Part shown: positions 1 through 10,665 of the stretch, piece by piece
How the letters are laid out: the number at the start of each line of letters is the position of its first letter
Numbering within the stretch: the stretch's first letter is position 1
Origin: CAVQBP01 sp963740945
GTDB lineage: Bacteria; Bacteroidota; Ignavibacteria; Ignavibacteriales; Ignavibacteriaceae
DNA: 64,000 nucleotides
Reading direction: 5' to 3'
Assembly: GCA_963740945.1 (NCBI GenBank)
Contig: CAVUGE010000033.1
Location: forward strand, 1 to 64,000
Notes under the pieces: model-generated
Told to the model about the DNA's origin: nothing
Databases searched by the model: none
What the model saw: only the letters and a program-made list of their open reading frames with translations
Translations under genes and position numbers: made by a program

Positions 1-1251
1 CTTGAGCATTTCGGGGGGCGTGATGAAGCATTGACAAAAGGGCTTGGTGAAATGCTACTAAGCAACGGTTATACTTTTGATTACATTTCCGATAAGCAAA
101 TAGAACAATTAACAGTTAATAATAATAAAATTCTTTCCAATGGTGCTGAATATAAAACCATAGTTATTCCGGATTGTAAATATATTCCTTTAGCAACAAT
201 TCAGAAAGTAATGAGCCTGGCGAAGGAAGGTGCAGAAATTATTTTGCAAAATGATTTTCCTAAAGATGTGCCGGGGTTGAATAATTTGAAGCAGCGCCGG
301 GAAGATTATCGGAAGCTAAAAAATGAGATTAGATTTACTTCCATGGGTAATATCGAAGTTAGTAAAACAGGCTCCGGAAAGTTATTTAAAGGAAACGATA
401 TAAAATCTATTTTAAATGAAACGGAGATATATCCGGAACAAATGGCTCAAAACGGACTCTGGTTTAGCAAGGTAAATCGGAAGGAAGGCATTTGTTATTT
501 TATAAGCAACTGGAGTGGTAAAGATATAGATCAGTGGATTCAAGTTCATTCATCCGGAAAAGAGGCAGTCTTGTTTAATCCTATGAATAAACAAAGCGGG
601 AAAGCTGAGATAAGAAATTTAAATGATAGTTATGCTGAAGTTTATATAAAATTAAATAAAGGAGAAACATTAATTTTACAATGGTATCCGGCAGAACAGA
701 ATATTGAAGATTATAAATTTTATGAAAAGACAAATGATGTAATGAACATAGACGGAGAATGGGAAATTGATTTTTTAAAAGGGGGACCAGAATTACCAGG
801 ATCATATACAACTAAAAAATTAGAATCCTGGACTAAACATTCAGATGAATTGAAATGGTTTTCCGGTACTGTTAGCTACAAAACATCATTTAAGAAACCT
901 GGATTTAAAGCTGATGCTTATATGCTGAGTCTCGGTAAAGTATGTGAGTCTGCCGATGTTTATTTAAACGGTATAAAACTGGCGACATTAGTTGGACCTG
1001 AATTTCAAGTAACGATTGAAGGTACTAAATTAAAAGATACAAATAATCTCGAAGTTCAGGTAACAAACTTAATGGCAAATCGAATAATATATATGGATAA
1101 AAACGGAATTAATTACAAAAAATTCTATAATGTTAATTTCGCTCCTCATGATAGAAAAGATATGGATGAGAATGGGTTGTTTACTGCAAAGAACTGGAAA
1201 CCGCTTGAATCCGGTTTGATTGGGCCGGTTAAATTAATAGGATTAAAATAA
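1..1251 (+). CDS. GH106-like alpha-L-rhamnosidase, C-terminal part (5' end outside window)
   Basis: The reading frame is open from base 1, so the gene starts upstream of the window and only about 416 C-terminal residues are seen. The last 160 residues form a galactose-binding-like beta-sandwich (the segment starting MNIDGEWEIDF, then KWFSGTVSYKTSF, ADVYLNGIKL and a final GLIGPVKL), the usual end of large GH106 and GH2-like rhamnosidases of Bacteroidota. The catalytic domain is not visible. Such enzymes release rhamnose from pectin (rhamnogalacturonan) side chains in the periplasm. The neighbours (PL26, GH105, GH35) support a rhamnogalacturonan role. Assignment to GH106 rather than another beta-sandwich-ended glycosidase is an inference. 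Confidence 0.6.
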   Translation, partial: LEHFGGRDEALTKGLGEMLLSNGYTFDYISDKQIEQLTVNNNKILSNGAEYKTIVIPDCKYIPLATIQKVMSLAKEGAEIILQNDFPKDVPGLNNLKQRREDYRKLKNEIRFTSMGNIEVSKTGSGKLFKGNDIKSILNETEIYPEQMAQNGLWFSKVNRKEGICYFISNWSGKDIDQWIQVHSSGKEAVLFNPMNKQSGKAEIRNLNDSYAEVYIKLNKGETLILQWYPAEQNIEDYKFYEKTNDVMNIDGEWEIDFLKGGPELPGSYTTKKLESWTKHSDELKWFSGTVSYKTSFKKPGFKADAYMLSLGKVCESADVYLNGIKLATLVGPEFQVTIEGTKLKDTNNLEVQVTNLMANRIIYMDKNGINYKKFYNVNFAPHDRKDMDENGLFTAKNWKPLESGLIGPVKLIGLK

Positions 1252-1283
1252 ATTGTTTAATTGTTTAATTGTTTAATTGTTAA
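1252..1283. repeat. Short tandem repeat, four 8-bp units
   Basis: Directly after the stop codon of the GH106-like gene the sequence is ATTGTTTA three times followed by ATTGTTAA. It lies in the 56-bp gap before the GH3 gene. Confidence 0.9.
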
Positions 1284-1307
1284 GATGATATCTTTTGGTT
1301 GTGAGTA

Positions 1308-3776
1308 ATGGAAATAATTATGCTAAGAAAAAATAATAATTTTACGGTGGTTGTATTATTTCTCTTGTTTTGTACAATAGAATGCAGTGCTCAATCTTAT
1401 CCGTTTGAAGTTAATAAATCGATTTATCATATGGGCTGGATAGATTTAAATAAAAACGGGAAAATGGATCCTTATGAAAATCCCTGCTTGCCTGTTGATG
1501 AACGTATCAATGACTTACTTTCCAGAATGGATATAAACGAAAAAACCGCACAGTTAGTAACATTATATGGTTATGATGCAGTATTAAAGGACGAGCAGCC
1601 AACAAAAGCATGGTTGGATACAGTATGGAAAGATGGGGTTGCAAATATTGATGAACAATTAGATGGCCGCACAGATGTGCAGTCAGATTTATATTGGCCT
1701 CCTTCAACACATGCCCAAGCGCTTAATAATATTCAACGGTTTTTTATTGAACAGACACGATTAGGAGTTCCGGTTGATTTTACGGTTGAGGGGATAAGGG
1801 GATTAAAGGCTGTAAAAGCAACAAGTTTTCCTGATGAGATTGGGCAAGGTAGTACATGGGATCCGGAACTTATAAATCAGATAGGTAAAGTAGAAGGTGA
1901 AGAAGCCCGGGCTCTTGGATATACAAATGTTTACTCTCCGGAATTGGATATTTCAAGAGATCCCCGATGGGGGAGAGTTCTTTCGACATATGGAGAAGAT
2001 CCGAATTTAGTTGGTAAACTCGGCGAAGCAATGGTAAAAGGTTTACAGGGAGAACATGTTGTTTCGACTTTAAAACATTTTGCTGTTTATAGTGTTCCTA
2101 AAGGAGGCCGTGACGGTCATTCCAGAACAGATCCTCAAGTAACTCCCCGTGATGTTTATACTTTATATTTACCCCCGTTTGAAGCAGCAGTTAAAGCCGA
2201 TGCACTTGGTGTGATGAGTTCATATAATGATTATAATGGAATTCCAATTACCGGCAGTTATTATTTTTTAACTGAACTGCTAAGACAGAAATTTGGTTTT
2301 AAGGGGTATATTGTGACAGATAGTGGTGCACTTAAGTTTATTCACGAAAAACATCATGTTCAGAAAGATTTTAAAGGAGCTATTATTCAGGCACTGGAAG
2401 CCGGTGTAAATGTTAGAACAGATTTCCAAAATCCATCAGTTTATCTGACACCATTAAGAGAAGCTGTTAGAAGTAGTGAGCTACCAATTAATGTTATCAA
2501 TCAGCGTGTTCGTGAAGTTTTAAAAGTTAAATACTGGTTAGGGCTTTTTGATAATCCTTATGTAGATACTTCAAAATCAAATGCAAACGTAAACAAGCAG
2601 TCATCTGATGAACTATCTTTAAGAGCTGCAGAAGAATCTTTAGTATTATTAAAAAATTCAAGACTGTCTAATGGACAGACAGGCACTGTTTTGCCGTTAG
2701 ATAAAACTAAAATTAAATCAATTTTAGTTGCAGGACCAAATGCTGTGATGGAAGAAAGCTTGAACAGATATGGTCCGACACATATAAAAGTAACATCGGT
2801 TCTTAACGGAATTAAAAACGAAGTATCTAAGGAAACAAAAGTAAGTTATGTTAAAGGAGTGGATGTAGTTGATAAAGATTTTCCTGAAAGTGATATAATG
2901 GAAACATCTTTAAGTGATGCTGAGAAAGAGCAGATTCAACAAGCAGCTGCAGCAGCAAAAAATTCTGATGCTGCTGTTATAGTGGTTGGAGATGATGATC
3001 GAACTGTAGGTGAAAGTCATTCGCGGGTAAGTCTAAATTTGCCGGGTCATCAATTATCACTTGTCAAAGCAATAGTTGAAACCGGGACTCCGACTGTTGT
3101 AGTACTAATGAACGGGAGACCTTTAACAATTAACTGGATTAATAAAAATGCGGGTGCAATTTTAGAAGCCTGGTACCCAGGAGCAAAAACCGGTGAGGCA
3201 ATTGCTAAAACTCTATTTGGGGAATATAATCCGGGGGGTAAATTACCGATCACTTTCCCCAAATCCGTAGGTCAGGTGCCGTTAAATTTTCCTTATATGC
3301 CCGCGAGCCAATCATATTTCCCCACTGATCCTAAAGCAGATGCGAGAGTAACAGGTCCTTTATATCCTTTCGGGTATGGATTAAGTTATACTCAATTTGA
3401 ATTCAATGATCTACATGTTTCTCCCTTGAAACAAAATATTGGAGGAAATATTCAGATCTCTTTGAATGTTCAAAATACCGGCAAATTAAGAGGTGATGAA
3501 GTTGTCCAGCTTTATATACATGAAAAAGTCACTCCTGTAATTGTCCCTGTAAGTCAATTACGCAGATTTAAGAGGATAACTTTAGAGGCGGGGGAAACTC
3601 AAAAAATTCAGTTTGAATTGACACCTGAAGATTTGCAATTACTAAATCAAAATATGGAGTGGGAAGTAGTTCCCGGAACATTTGAGGTTATGATAGGCAG
3701 TTCATCAATTGATATAAAACTAAAAGGCGAGTTTGAAATAATAGGTAATATTTCCAATAAAGCTTACGGATTTTAA
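1308..3776 (+). CDS. GH3 family beta-glycosidase (beta-glucosidase/beta-xylosidase type), secreted
   Basis: This 822-residue protein has an N-terminal signal peptide (hydrophobic VVVLFLLFCTIECSA), then an EF-hand-like DLNKNGKMDPYE stretch, a GH3 (beta/alpha)8 barrel, a GH3 C-terminal alpha/beta sandwich and a fibronectin-III-like end domain (from about residue 720, GDEVVQLYIHE). The nucleophile motif is VTDSGAL with Asp338; KHF and GRDGHSRTDP mark the substrate pocket. GH3 enzymes remove terminal beta-linked glucose, xylose or similar sugars. An in-frame ATG at 1320 is an equally good start and gives a more typical signal peptide. The gene sits in a pectin-degradation locus; the exact substrate cannot be read from sequence. 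Confidence 0.9.
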   Translation: MEIIMLRKNNNFTVVVLFLLFCTIECSAQSYPFEVNKSIYHMGWIDLNKNGKMDPYENPCLPVDERINDLLSRMDINEKTAQLVTLYGYDAVLKDEQPTKAWLDTVWKDGVANIDEQLDGRTDVQSDLYWPPSTHAQALNNIQRFFIEQTRLGVPVDFTVEGIRGLKAVKATSFPDEIGQGSTWDPELINQIGKVEGEEARALGYTNVYSPELDISRDPRWGRVLSTYGEDPNLVGKLGEAMVKGLQGEHVVSTLKHFAVYSVPKGGRDGHSRTDPQVTPRDVYTLYLPPFEAAVKADALGVMSSYNDYNGIPITGSYYFLTELLRQKFGFKGYIVTDSGALKFIHEKHHVQKDFKGAIIQALEAGVNVRTDFQNPSVYLTPLREAVRSSELPINVINQRVREVLKVKYWLGLFDNPYVDTSKSNANVNKQSSDELSLRAAEESLVLLKNSRLSNGQTGTVLPLDKTKIKSILVAGPNAVMEESLNRYGPTHIKVTSVLNGIKNEVSKETKVSYVKGVDVVDKDFPESDIMETSLSDAEKEQIQQAAAAAKNSDAAVIVVGDDDRTVGESHSRVSLNLPGHQLSLVKAIVETGTPTVVVLMNGRPLTINWINKNAGAILEAWYPGAKTGEAIAKTLFGEYNPGGKLPITFPKSVGQVPLNFPYMPASQSYFPTDPKADARVTGPLYPFGYGLSYTQFEFNDLHVSPLKQNIGGNIQISLNVQNTGKLRGDEVVQLYIHEKVTPVIVPVSQLRRFKRITLEAGETQKIQFELTPEDLQLLNQNMEWEVVPGTFEVMIGSSSIDIKLKGEFEIIGNISNKAYGF

Positions 3777-3887
3777 GAGGTAACCCGGTTAAGAATTGTC
3801 ATTATGCTTTTATTAATGCGGCTAAAGCATACCGTTTTTATTCTTTTTATCGTTTGAAAAATTAGTTATAACTACAACCTCACCCCA

Positions 3888-3902
3888 GCCCCACCGGAGT
3901 GG
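3888..3902. repeat. REP-like GCCCCACCGGAG element, copy 1
   Basis: GCCCCACCGGAGTGG followed by ATCTGTGTTGTATTAG resembles a second copy at 29844 (GCCCCACCGGAGGGG followed by a diverged TTAGATGTGAGTTATTA). Both are intergenic and can form a short C/G hairpin. They look like members of a dispersed intergenic repeat family. Confidence 0.45.
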
Positions 3903-3945
3903 AAATCTGTGTTGTATTAGTTGGATAAAAGCCCCGTTGGCTAAA

Positions 3946-4056
3946 AGAGGCTGTGTGAAAATACCTAAAAACCGTTGAAACAGTTGAAAAAAGTTTCGTC
4001 TTAACGCCATTTTCCAACAGTTAAAACTGTTGGTTAATGATATTCACACAGGCTCT
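3946..4056. mobile_element. MITE-like miniature inverted-repeat element, about 111 bp
   Basis: The left end AGAGGCTGTGTGAA and right end TTCACACAGGCTCT are inverted repeats with one mismatch, and similarity continues inward for about 50 bp per arm. The right arm also contains the perfect small hairpin CCAACAGTT-AA-AACTGTTGG. No open reading frame fits inside. The ends resemble IS-type terminal repeats, so this is probably a non-autonomous element or IS remnant. It ends about 50 bp before the start of the GH2 gene and so replaces or modifies that gene's promoter region. Confidence 0.6.
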
Positions 4057-4106
4057 AAAAGCTAATGGCAATTGAATTAATGTTAAATGATTCGTTTTAT
4101 TTGTAT

Positions 4107-7005
4107 ATGAAATTTAAAACGCTTAAGTCAATCTCAGCTTTATTGTTATTTATTAATTTGTTTCCTTTTAACTATGCTCAATCAATAAATGAAAATATAA
4201 TATCCTTAAAAGGAACATGGCGATTTCAAACCGACCCTAAAGATATAGGGAGCAGTCAAAACTGGTATCAGTCAAAATTAAAGGATACCGTAAATTTGCC
4301 CGGTTCGATGAGGGATAACAATAAAGGAGATGAGGTAACCATTAATACCAAATGGACCGGCAGTATTTATGATAGTTCCTGGTATTTCCGCCAGGACATG
4401 GCAAAGTACAGACAAAAAGATAATCTGAAGTTTCCATTCTGGCTTACACCGAATAGACATTATGTTGGAGCAGCATGGTATCAGCATGATGTTGAAATTC
4501 CTGCTGATTGGAAAGAACGGGAAATAGAATTATTTTTAGAGCGACCTCACTGGGAGACAACATTGTGGGTGGATAGTTTTAAAATCGGGATGCAAAACAG
4601 TCTATCAACACCTCATCGTTATGAGTTATCAAAAATATTAACTCCCGGTCACCATATCATTTCAATCAGAGTAGATAACCGTATTAAAGAAATTAATGTC
4701 GGGCCGGATTCACATAGCATTACGGATCAAACTCAGGGAAACTGGAATGGAATTATAGGGGATATTTACCTTAAGTCAACTTCTCCGGTTTTCTTCGGGG
4801 ATATCAAACTTTTCACTAACATCAAAAAAAAATCTGTCAGAGCAATTATTACTTTAAATAATATTTCAGGAAAAGATATATCTGCGAAATTAACACTTAA
4901 TGCCAAATCATTTAATACAAAAACAGTTCATATCGTTGACCCCTTTGAAAAGGAAGTCATTATAAAAAAAGGGAAATCATATACTGAAATTGTTTATCCG
5001 ATGGGTGAAAATACAGAGTTGTGGGATGAATTCAGTCCGTCGCTTTACAAAATGAAAGTATTTTTATCGGATGAAAATGGAAATACAGATGAACGGCAAA
5101 TTCAATTCGGGATGCGGTTGTTTTCTATAAACGGAACCCGCTTTGAAATAAATAATCGTCCGGTATTTTTAAGGGGAACTGTTGAAAATTGTGTTTTCCC
5201 CAAAACAGGCTATCCTCCCACAGATGCTGCTTCCTGGGAAAGGATTTTCACCATTTGTAAGAACTATGGTTTGAATCATATGCGTTTTCATTCATGGTGT
5301 CCGCCAGAGGCTGCATTCCTTGCTGCAGATAAATTAGGATTTTATCTACAGGTTGAAGGTCCAAGCTGGGCAAATCATGGAGTAACTTTGGGGGATGGAT
5401 TACCAATCGATCAATATATTTATGATGAAACCAAAAGGATTTTGGATACCTATGGCAACCATCCTTCATTTTGTATGATGGCCTATGGCAACGAACCGGC
5501 AGGGAGGAATCAGGTAAATTATTTGGGAAAATTAGTTAATTATTGGAAAGCAAAGGATAACCGAAGGTTATATACAGCTGCATCAATAGGCAAGAGCTGG
5601 CCTTTAGTACCCGAGAGTCAATACATTGTTCGTTCAGAGCCTCGCGGGCTTCCCTGGAAAGAACGGCCCGAAAGTATGTTTGATTATTCGGACCGGATAG
5701 AGAAATATACTGTTCCTTATGTAGTGCATGAAATGGGACAATATTGTGCTTACCCGGATTTCAAAGAAATTGAAAAGTACACCGGTGTTTATAAGGCAAA
5801 GAATTTTGAATTATTTCAAGAAGAACTGGCAAAAAATCATATGGGAGATGAGGCTGAAGATTTTTTAATGGCATCGGGTAAATTGCAGGTCTTATGTTAC
5901 AAATCCGAGATTGAGACTGCTTTGCGAACACATAAATTGGCAGGCATCCAGCTGCTAAGTCTCAACGATTATCCCGGACAGGGGACAGCCCTGGTTGGAG
6001 TACTTGATGCATTCTGGGATGAAAAGGGATATGTTTCTGCACCGGAATTTAGAGAATTTTACGGACCGACAGTACCTCTAGCCCGGATGACAAAATTTGT
6101 ATTTCTAAACAGTGAGATATTCCATGCAGAAATTGAAGCTGCTCATTTCGGCAGCCGTCCCCTTAATAATATCGCAGCACAATGGAAGGTTACTAATTCC
6201 GATGGGGACATTATTGCACAGGGTTCTTTAAAAGAAACTGGATATTCCCATTGATAATTGTATAAAGCTGGGTGCTATTAATTTCCCGTTAACACAAATT
6301 TCTCATGCTCAAAAACTGAATTTGGAAGTGGCTCTGGATACTAATGTTAATCATTGGAATTTCTGGGTTTATCCGGATAAACTTCCGGACGTAAAAAAGG
6401 GTGATATTTATTTTTGCAATAAACTTGATGAGAAAGCCGAATCTATTCTTAAAGAGGGAGGAAAAGTTTTTTTACTCGCTGCAGGTACTGTTGAAAACGG
6501 AAAAGATGTAGTACAATATTTTCAACCAGTATTCTGGAATACATCATGGTTCAAAATGAGGCCGCCGCATACATTAGGAATTTTATGCGACCCAAACAAT
6601 CCGGCTTTTTCTGATTTTCCAACAGAGTGTCATAGCGATATACAATGGTGGGAAATTCTCGATCGCCAGCAGGTGATGAATCTTGAACTTTTCCCTCCTG
6701 AATTCAGACCATTAGTACAGCCCATTGATACATGGTTCTTAAACCGCCGTTTAGCTTTAATATTCGAGGCAAAGGCAGGAAATGGAAAAATCCTGGTTTG
6801 CAGTGCTGATCTTCAGAACAATCTAAATAAACGCCCTGCTGCCAGACAATTACTTTATAGTTTAACAAAGTATATGTTGTCGGATAAATTTAATCCGGAA
6901 TTCAAAGTTGATTATTCAATAATTAAAGAGCTTTTTGAACAAAAAGACCGGCCGGTTTTTGACTTTTATACAAAACAAAGTACAGATGATTTAAAACCTA
7001 AATAA
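4107..7005 (+). pseudogene. GH2 family glycosidase interrupted by one frameshift
   Basis: The first segment (to the stop at 6252-6254) carries a signal peptide (MKFKTLKSISALLLF), a sugar-binding domain, an Ig-like domain and the GH2 barrel with acid/base Glu in AYGNEPAG (codon 5493) and a likely nucleophile Glu in VVHEMGQY (codon 5730). The second segment continues the same protein in the +1 frame to 7005. Frame 1 is open across the first stop and reads LDIPIDNCIKLGAINFP from about 6238, so one extra base near 6235-6241 breaks a protein of roughly 965 residues. A start at 4107 is preferred over 4065 because it begins the signal peptide. The catalytic part is intact, so a truncated active enzyme or a sequencing error are both possible. 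GH2 members of this clade act on beta-galactoside or related side chains. Confidence 0.8.
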
Positions 7006-7192
7006 GTAACCAGCATTATAGATTCAAAAATCTTCATTCCTTTTGTGCTTGATAAAAAATCTTTTCGAGTATGATTGTGAGCAAGAGTATGAATACGATT
7101 AAATCATAATTATGAAGTTGTGAACATAGTAAATACAGTGAAACGATAATGTTGTTTTAGGTATGACAAAAATCTTTTTGGAGAGATAGAAA

Positions 7193-10100
7193 ATGTCTAA
7201 ACATTTTTGGTTAGAAAAAAGAAAATGCCTGTATGTTTTAGGGTTGACAATCCTTTTGAGTACTGCACAGAATTCGGTTTTTGCACAAAACATTACTCCT
7301 ATTAAACTATCCTGGCTTGGCGGAAAACCGCCAGCACTTTCTACGGGGGTGAGCTGGGGAGTACCACTTCCGGAAGGGAAGATTAAGCCGTCAACGGGTT
7401 TCTCATTGAAAAATGCCGCGGGACAAAATATGCCGGTTCAATCATGGCCGCTGGCATATTGGCCTGATGGTTCCTTAAAATGGGTGGGCTTAAGTACAGT
7501 TGTAGACTCTAACGCCGGGACATATTTTCGAACTAGAAACGGGAAAAACCTTGGAGGGTGATCATGTTAAAACCAAAGGTGCAATTAACTGAAACAAACG
7601 AAGATGTATTGGTAAATACAGGTGTATTGCATTGTGATATTCCCAAGCATGGAGAAGCAACTTATTCGGTTTATTAAAATGGATGGAAAGGAGATATCAA
7701 CAGGCGGAAGATTGGTTTGTATTCTGCAAAATGGTCCGGAGTAACGAAATATGGTGCTCACAGCCTTCAAGAGAAAAATTTAGTTAGCAATATAGAAAAA
7801 GTAACAATTGAACAAAATGGACCGGTCAGAGCGGTTGTTAAAATTGAGGGGAAGCATTGAATCGGTATCGGGCAGCCGGGGTTGGCTGCCGTTTATTGTC
7901 CGGTTATATTTCTACGCCGGAGAACAATCGATTCGAATGGTGCATACAATTATTTATGATGGTGATCAGCAAAAGGATTTTATTCGAGGTTTAGGATTGG
8001 TGTTTGATGTTCCTTTGGATGAACAGTTATACAACCGGCACATTCGTTTCTCAGGAGAAAACGGTGGTCTCTGGGATGAACCTTGTGAGCCGCTTAACGG
8101 GCGGAGGCCACTTGATTTTAGAAATGATTTGTATGCAAAACAGCTTACAGGGGAACGCATTCCCGAGCGCAATACCTTCACTGAACAGCAGCAATCCCTA
8201 ATTGATAATTGGGCTTCCTGGAATGATTTTAAACTGCTGCAATCAAATGCCGATGGATTTCGTGTGCAAAAAAGAACCAACATTCAAAGTACATGGATTG
8301 ATGCCGGTTATGGGAAACGTTCCGAAGGAATGGCTTTTGTAGGAGATGTGTCAGGCGGTTTAGCAATTTGTGTACAAAATTTCTGGCAATCATTTCCTTC
8401 AGAACTGGAAATCAACAATGTTAAATCAGATACAGCTCAAATTAAAGCCTGGCTTTGGCCGCCCGAAGCCGAAGAAATGGACATGCGGCATTATGATACT
8501 CTTGCATGGGGACATGGTCTAGATGCAAGTTATGAAGATGTTCAACCAGGATTTAGTTTAGCAACCGGTGTTGGACGAACAACTGAAATTTTGTTATATG
8601 CCTCCGCTAATGTTCCCTCCTATGAAACTCTGGATAAAATTGTAAAGCAAGGGAATCAGCCAGCATTATTTACAGTTTCTCCAGAGTACATTCATAGCAT
8701 TCCGGTTTTTGGTGTCTGGAGTTTGCCTGACTCCAGTACAAGAGGAAAACTCTGGTTAGAAGATCAACTCGGCAAAGCTTTTAACTACTATCATCTGGAA
8801 GTAGAACAACGCCATTGGTATGGTTTCTGGAATTATGGAGATATCCGGCATAGTTATGATGGAGATAGGCATACCTGGAAATATGATATGGGCGGTTTTG
8901 CCTGGGACAATACTGAGTTGATGCCAAACATGTGGTTATGGTATAGTTATTTGCGATCGGGTCGAGAGGATATTTTCCGCATGGCTGAAGCCCTGACACG
9001 GCATACTGGTGAAGTAGATGTTTATCATCTTGGGCGATTTAAAGGACTTGGTTCTCGCCATAATGTTGTTCATTGGGGCGGAGGTGCAAAAGAAGTGCGA
9101 ATTTCACAGGCTGCACTTGGCAGGTTTTATTATTATCTAACTACAGATGAACGTACGGGAGATTTAATGCATGATGTTGCTGATGCTTCAAATGAAGCTA
9201 TTGGTAAAATTGATCCGCTGCGTGAGATATTGAAAAAAAGCAAATACCCGACACACATTCGAGTAGGACCGGATTGGTTTGCACTTGTTGGTGACTGGAT
9301 GACTGAATGGGAACGTACCGGGAATACTAAGTACCGTGACAGGATTATGGTTGGTGTTAATTGTTTTTATAACATGCCTTATGGTTTCTTCTCCGGTAAA
9401 GATGGAGCTTTTGGGTACGATCCAAAAACTTACAAGTTGTATCGATTGGATAAAAATGATATTGGCTGGATTCATTTGTCTGTTTTAATGGGGGGACCGG
9501 AGATAGCTTTTGAATTGAGTCATCTTCTCCACAGCAAAAAATGGGATAAGCTCTGGCTGCAGTTCTGTAAATTATATGGAGCTCTTAAAGAAGATGTTGA
9601 AAAAGAATTTGGGATAGCGGTAAAATTAGGGGATCCCGGATCATGGTATGCCCGTCTTCCGGCCTATTATGCCAAAGTAACAGGCGACACAGCTTATGCA
9701 AAAAGGGCCTGGGATGAGTTTTTTAACGCCAAAGCCAGATATTATCATACCGATTTCACTATGCATAAGTTTAATGGAATTCAAAGTCTGCAGCCGGTAT
9801 ATGAAGTAAGAGGAGTTTCTACCAATAATACAGCTCAATGGTGTCTGAATGCAATTGAATTACTGCAGATGGTTGGAGATCAGCTTCCTGCAGACAATCC
9901 CGCAAATAGAAGAGTTTCAGATAGTCAAGGTGATATTGACAGCAGTTCTGTAGAACAATATCAAAAAGGCCGGCTTCTTTATCATGATGATTTTGATTAT
10001 GGCTTAAACAACTGGGTAGTGGAAACAGCTGACTCTCCCAATTCAAAAGTCGGAATTGAGGATGGTAAATTGATAATTGATGTCGATCATGGTGCAACTA

Positions 10101-10576
10101 TTTGGTTAAACAAAGAGTTGTCCGGAAATATCCTGATAGAATACCATCGGAAAGTGATTATGAACGGGGGGCACAATGACCGTTTATCTGATCTCAACCA
10201 ATTCTGGATGGCATCTGACCCCGTGCAAGAGAATTTATTTACACGCAGCGGGACCTTTTCGGAATATGATTCATTGCAGCTTTATTATGCAGGTATCGGG
10301 GGCAATAATAATACTACTACACGCTTTAGAAAATATGAGGGGAATGGTGAACGTACACTATTATTTGATCTTAAGGATAAGCAGCATTTGCTTCAACCTA
10401 ATAAAAACTATTTAATTCAAATCGTTGTTTATGATGGGATGACTAAAGTTTATGTGGACGGGGAACAATATTTTTCGTATACAGATGATGAGCCTTTGAG
10501 TGAAGGTTATTTTGGTTTTCGAACAGTGGAATCGCACCAGGAAGTTGATGATTTTAAAGTTTATAAGTTGAAATAA
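7193..10576 (+). pseudogene. PL26-type exo-rhamnogalacturonan lyase with several frameshifts near its N-terminus
   Basis: The first piece (7193-7561) has a signal peptide and the N-terminal RIFT-barrel start (TPIKLSWLGGKPPALSTGVSWGVPLP) typical of exo-rhamnogalacturonan lyases of the PcRGLX type. The next 300 bp carry recognisable continuation in changing frames (VLVNTGVLHCDIPKHGEA, then MDGKEISTGGRLVCIL, then VTKYGAHSLQEKN and NGPVRAVVKIEGK), after which the frame used at 7193 resumes from about 7857 to 10576. That last block holds the long helical barrel (rich in W, Y and H, e.g. YWHLEV-like and RHNVVHWGGGAKE) and a C-terminal lectin-like DUF6250 domain from about 9970. The whole length is a multiple of three, so the net shift is zero. 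A TTG start at 7808 in the downstream block is not biologically meaningful. These lyases remove unsaturated disaccharides from rhamnogalacturonan-I ends. Confidence 0.75.
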
Positions 10577-10581
10577 AAAAG

Positions 10582-10611
10582 TTCAAGTTCAAGTTTAAGT
10601 TCAAGTTCAAG
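10582..10611. repeat. Tandem hexamer TTCAAG, five units
   Basis: Five consecutive 6-bp units (the third is TTTAAG) lie five bases after the stop codon of the PL26 gene. Confidence 0.9.
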
Positions 10612-10665
10612 AAATTAGGATAATCGAGTAATTTGTACTGTAAAAAATATAAAAGGAGCATACCA

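Noticed and set aside
7808..7860. TTG start at 7808 as the true start of a separate lyase gene
   Set aside because: The first 17 codons are out-of-frame translation of the conserved segment NGPVRAVVKIEGK, and the signal peptide and RIFT-barrel start lie upstream at 7193.
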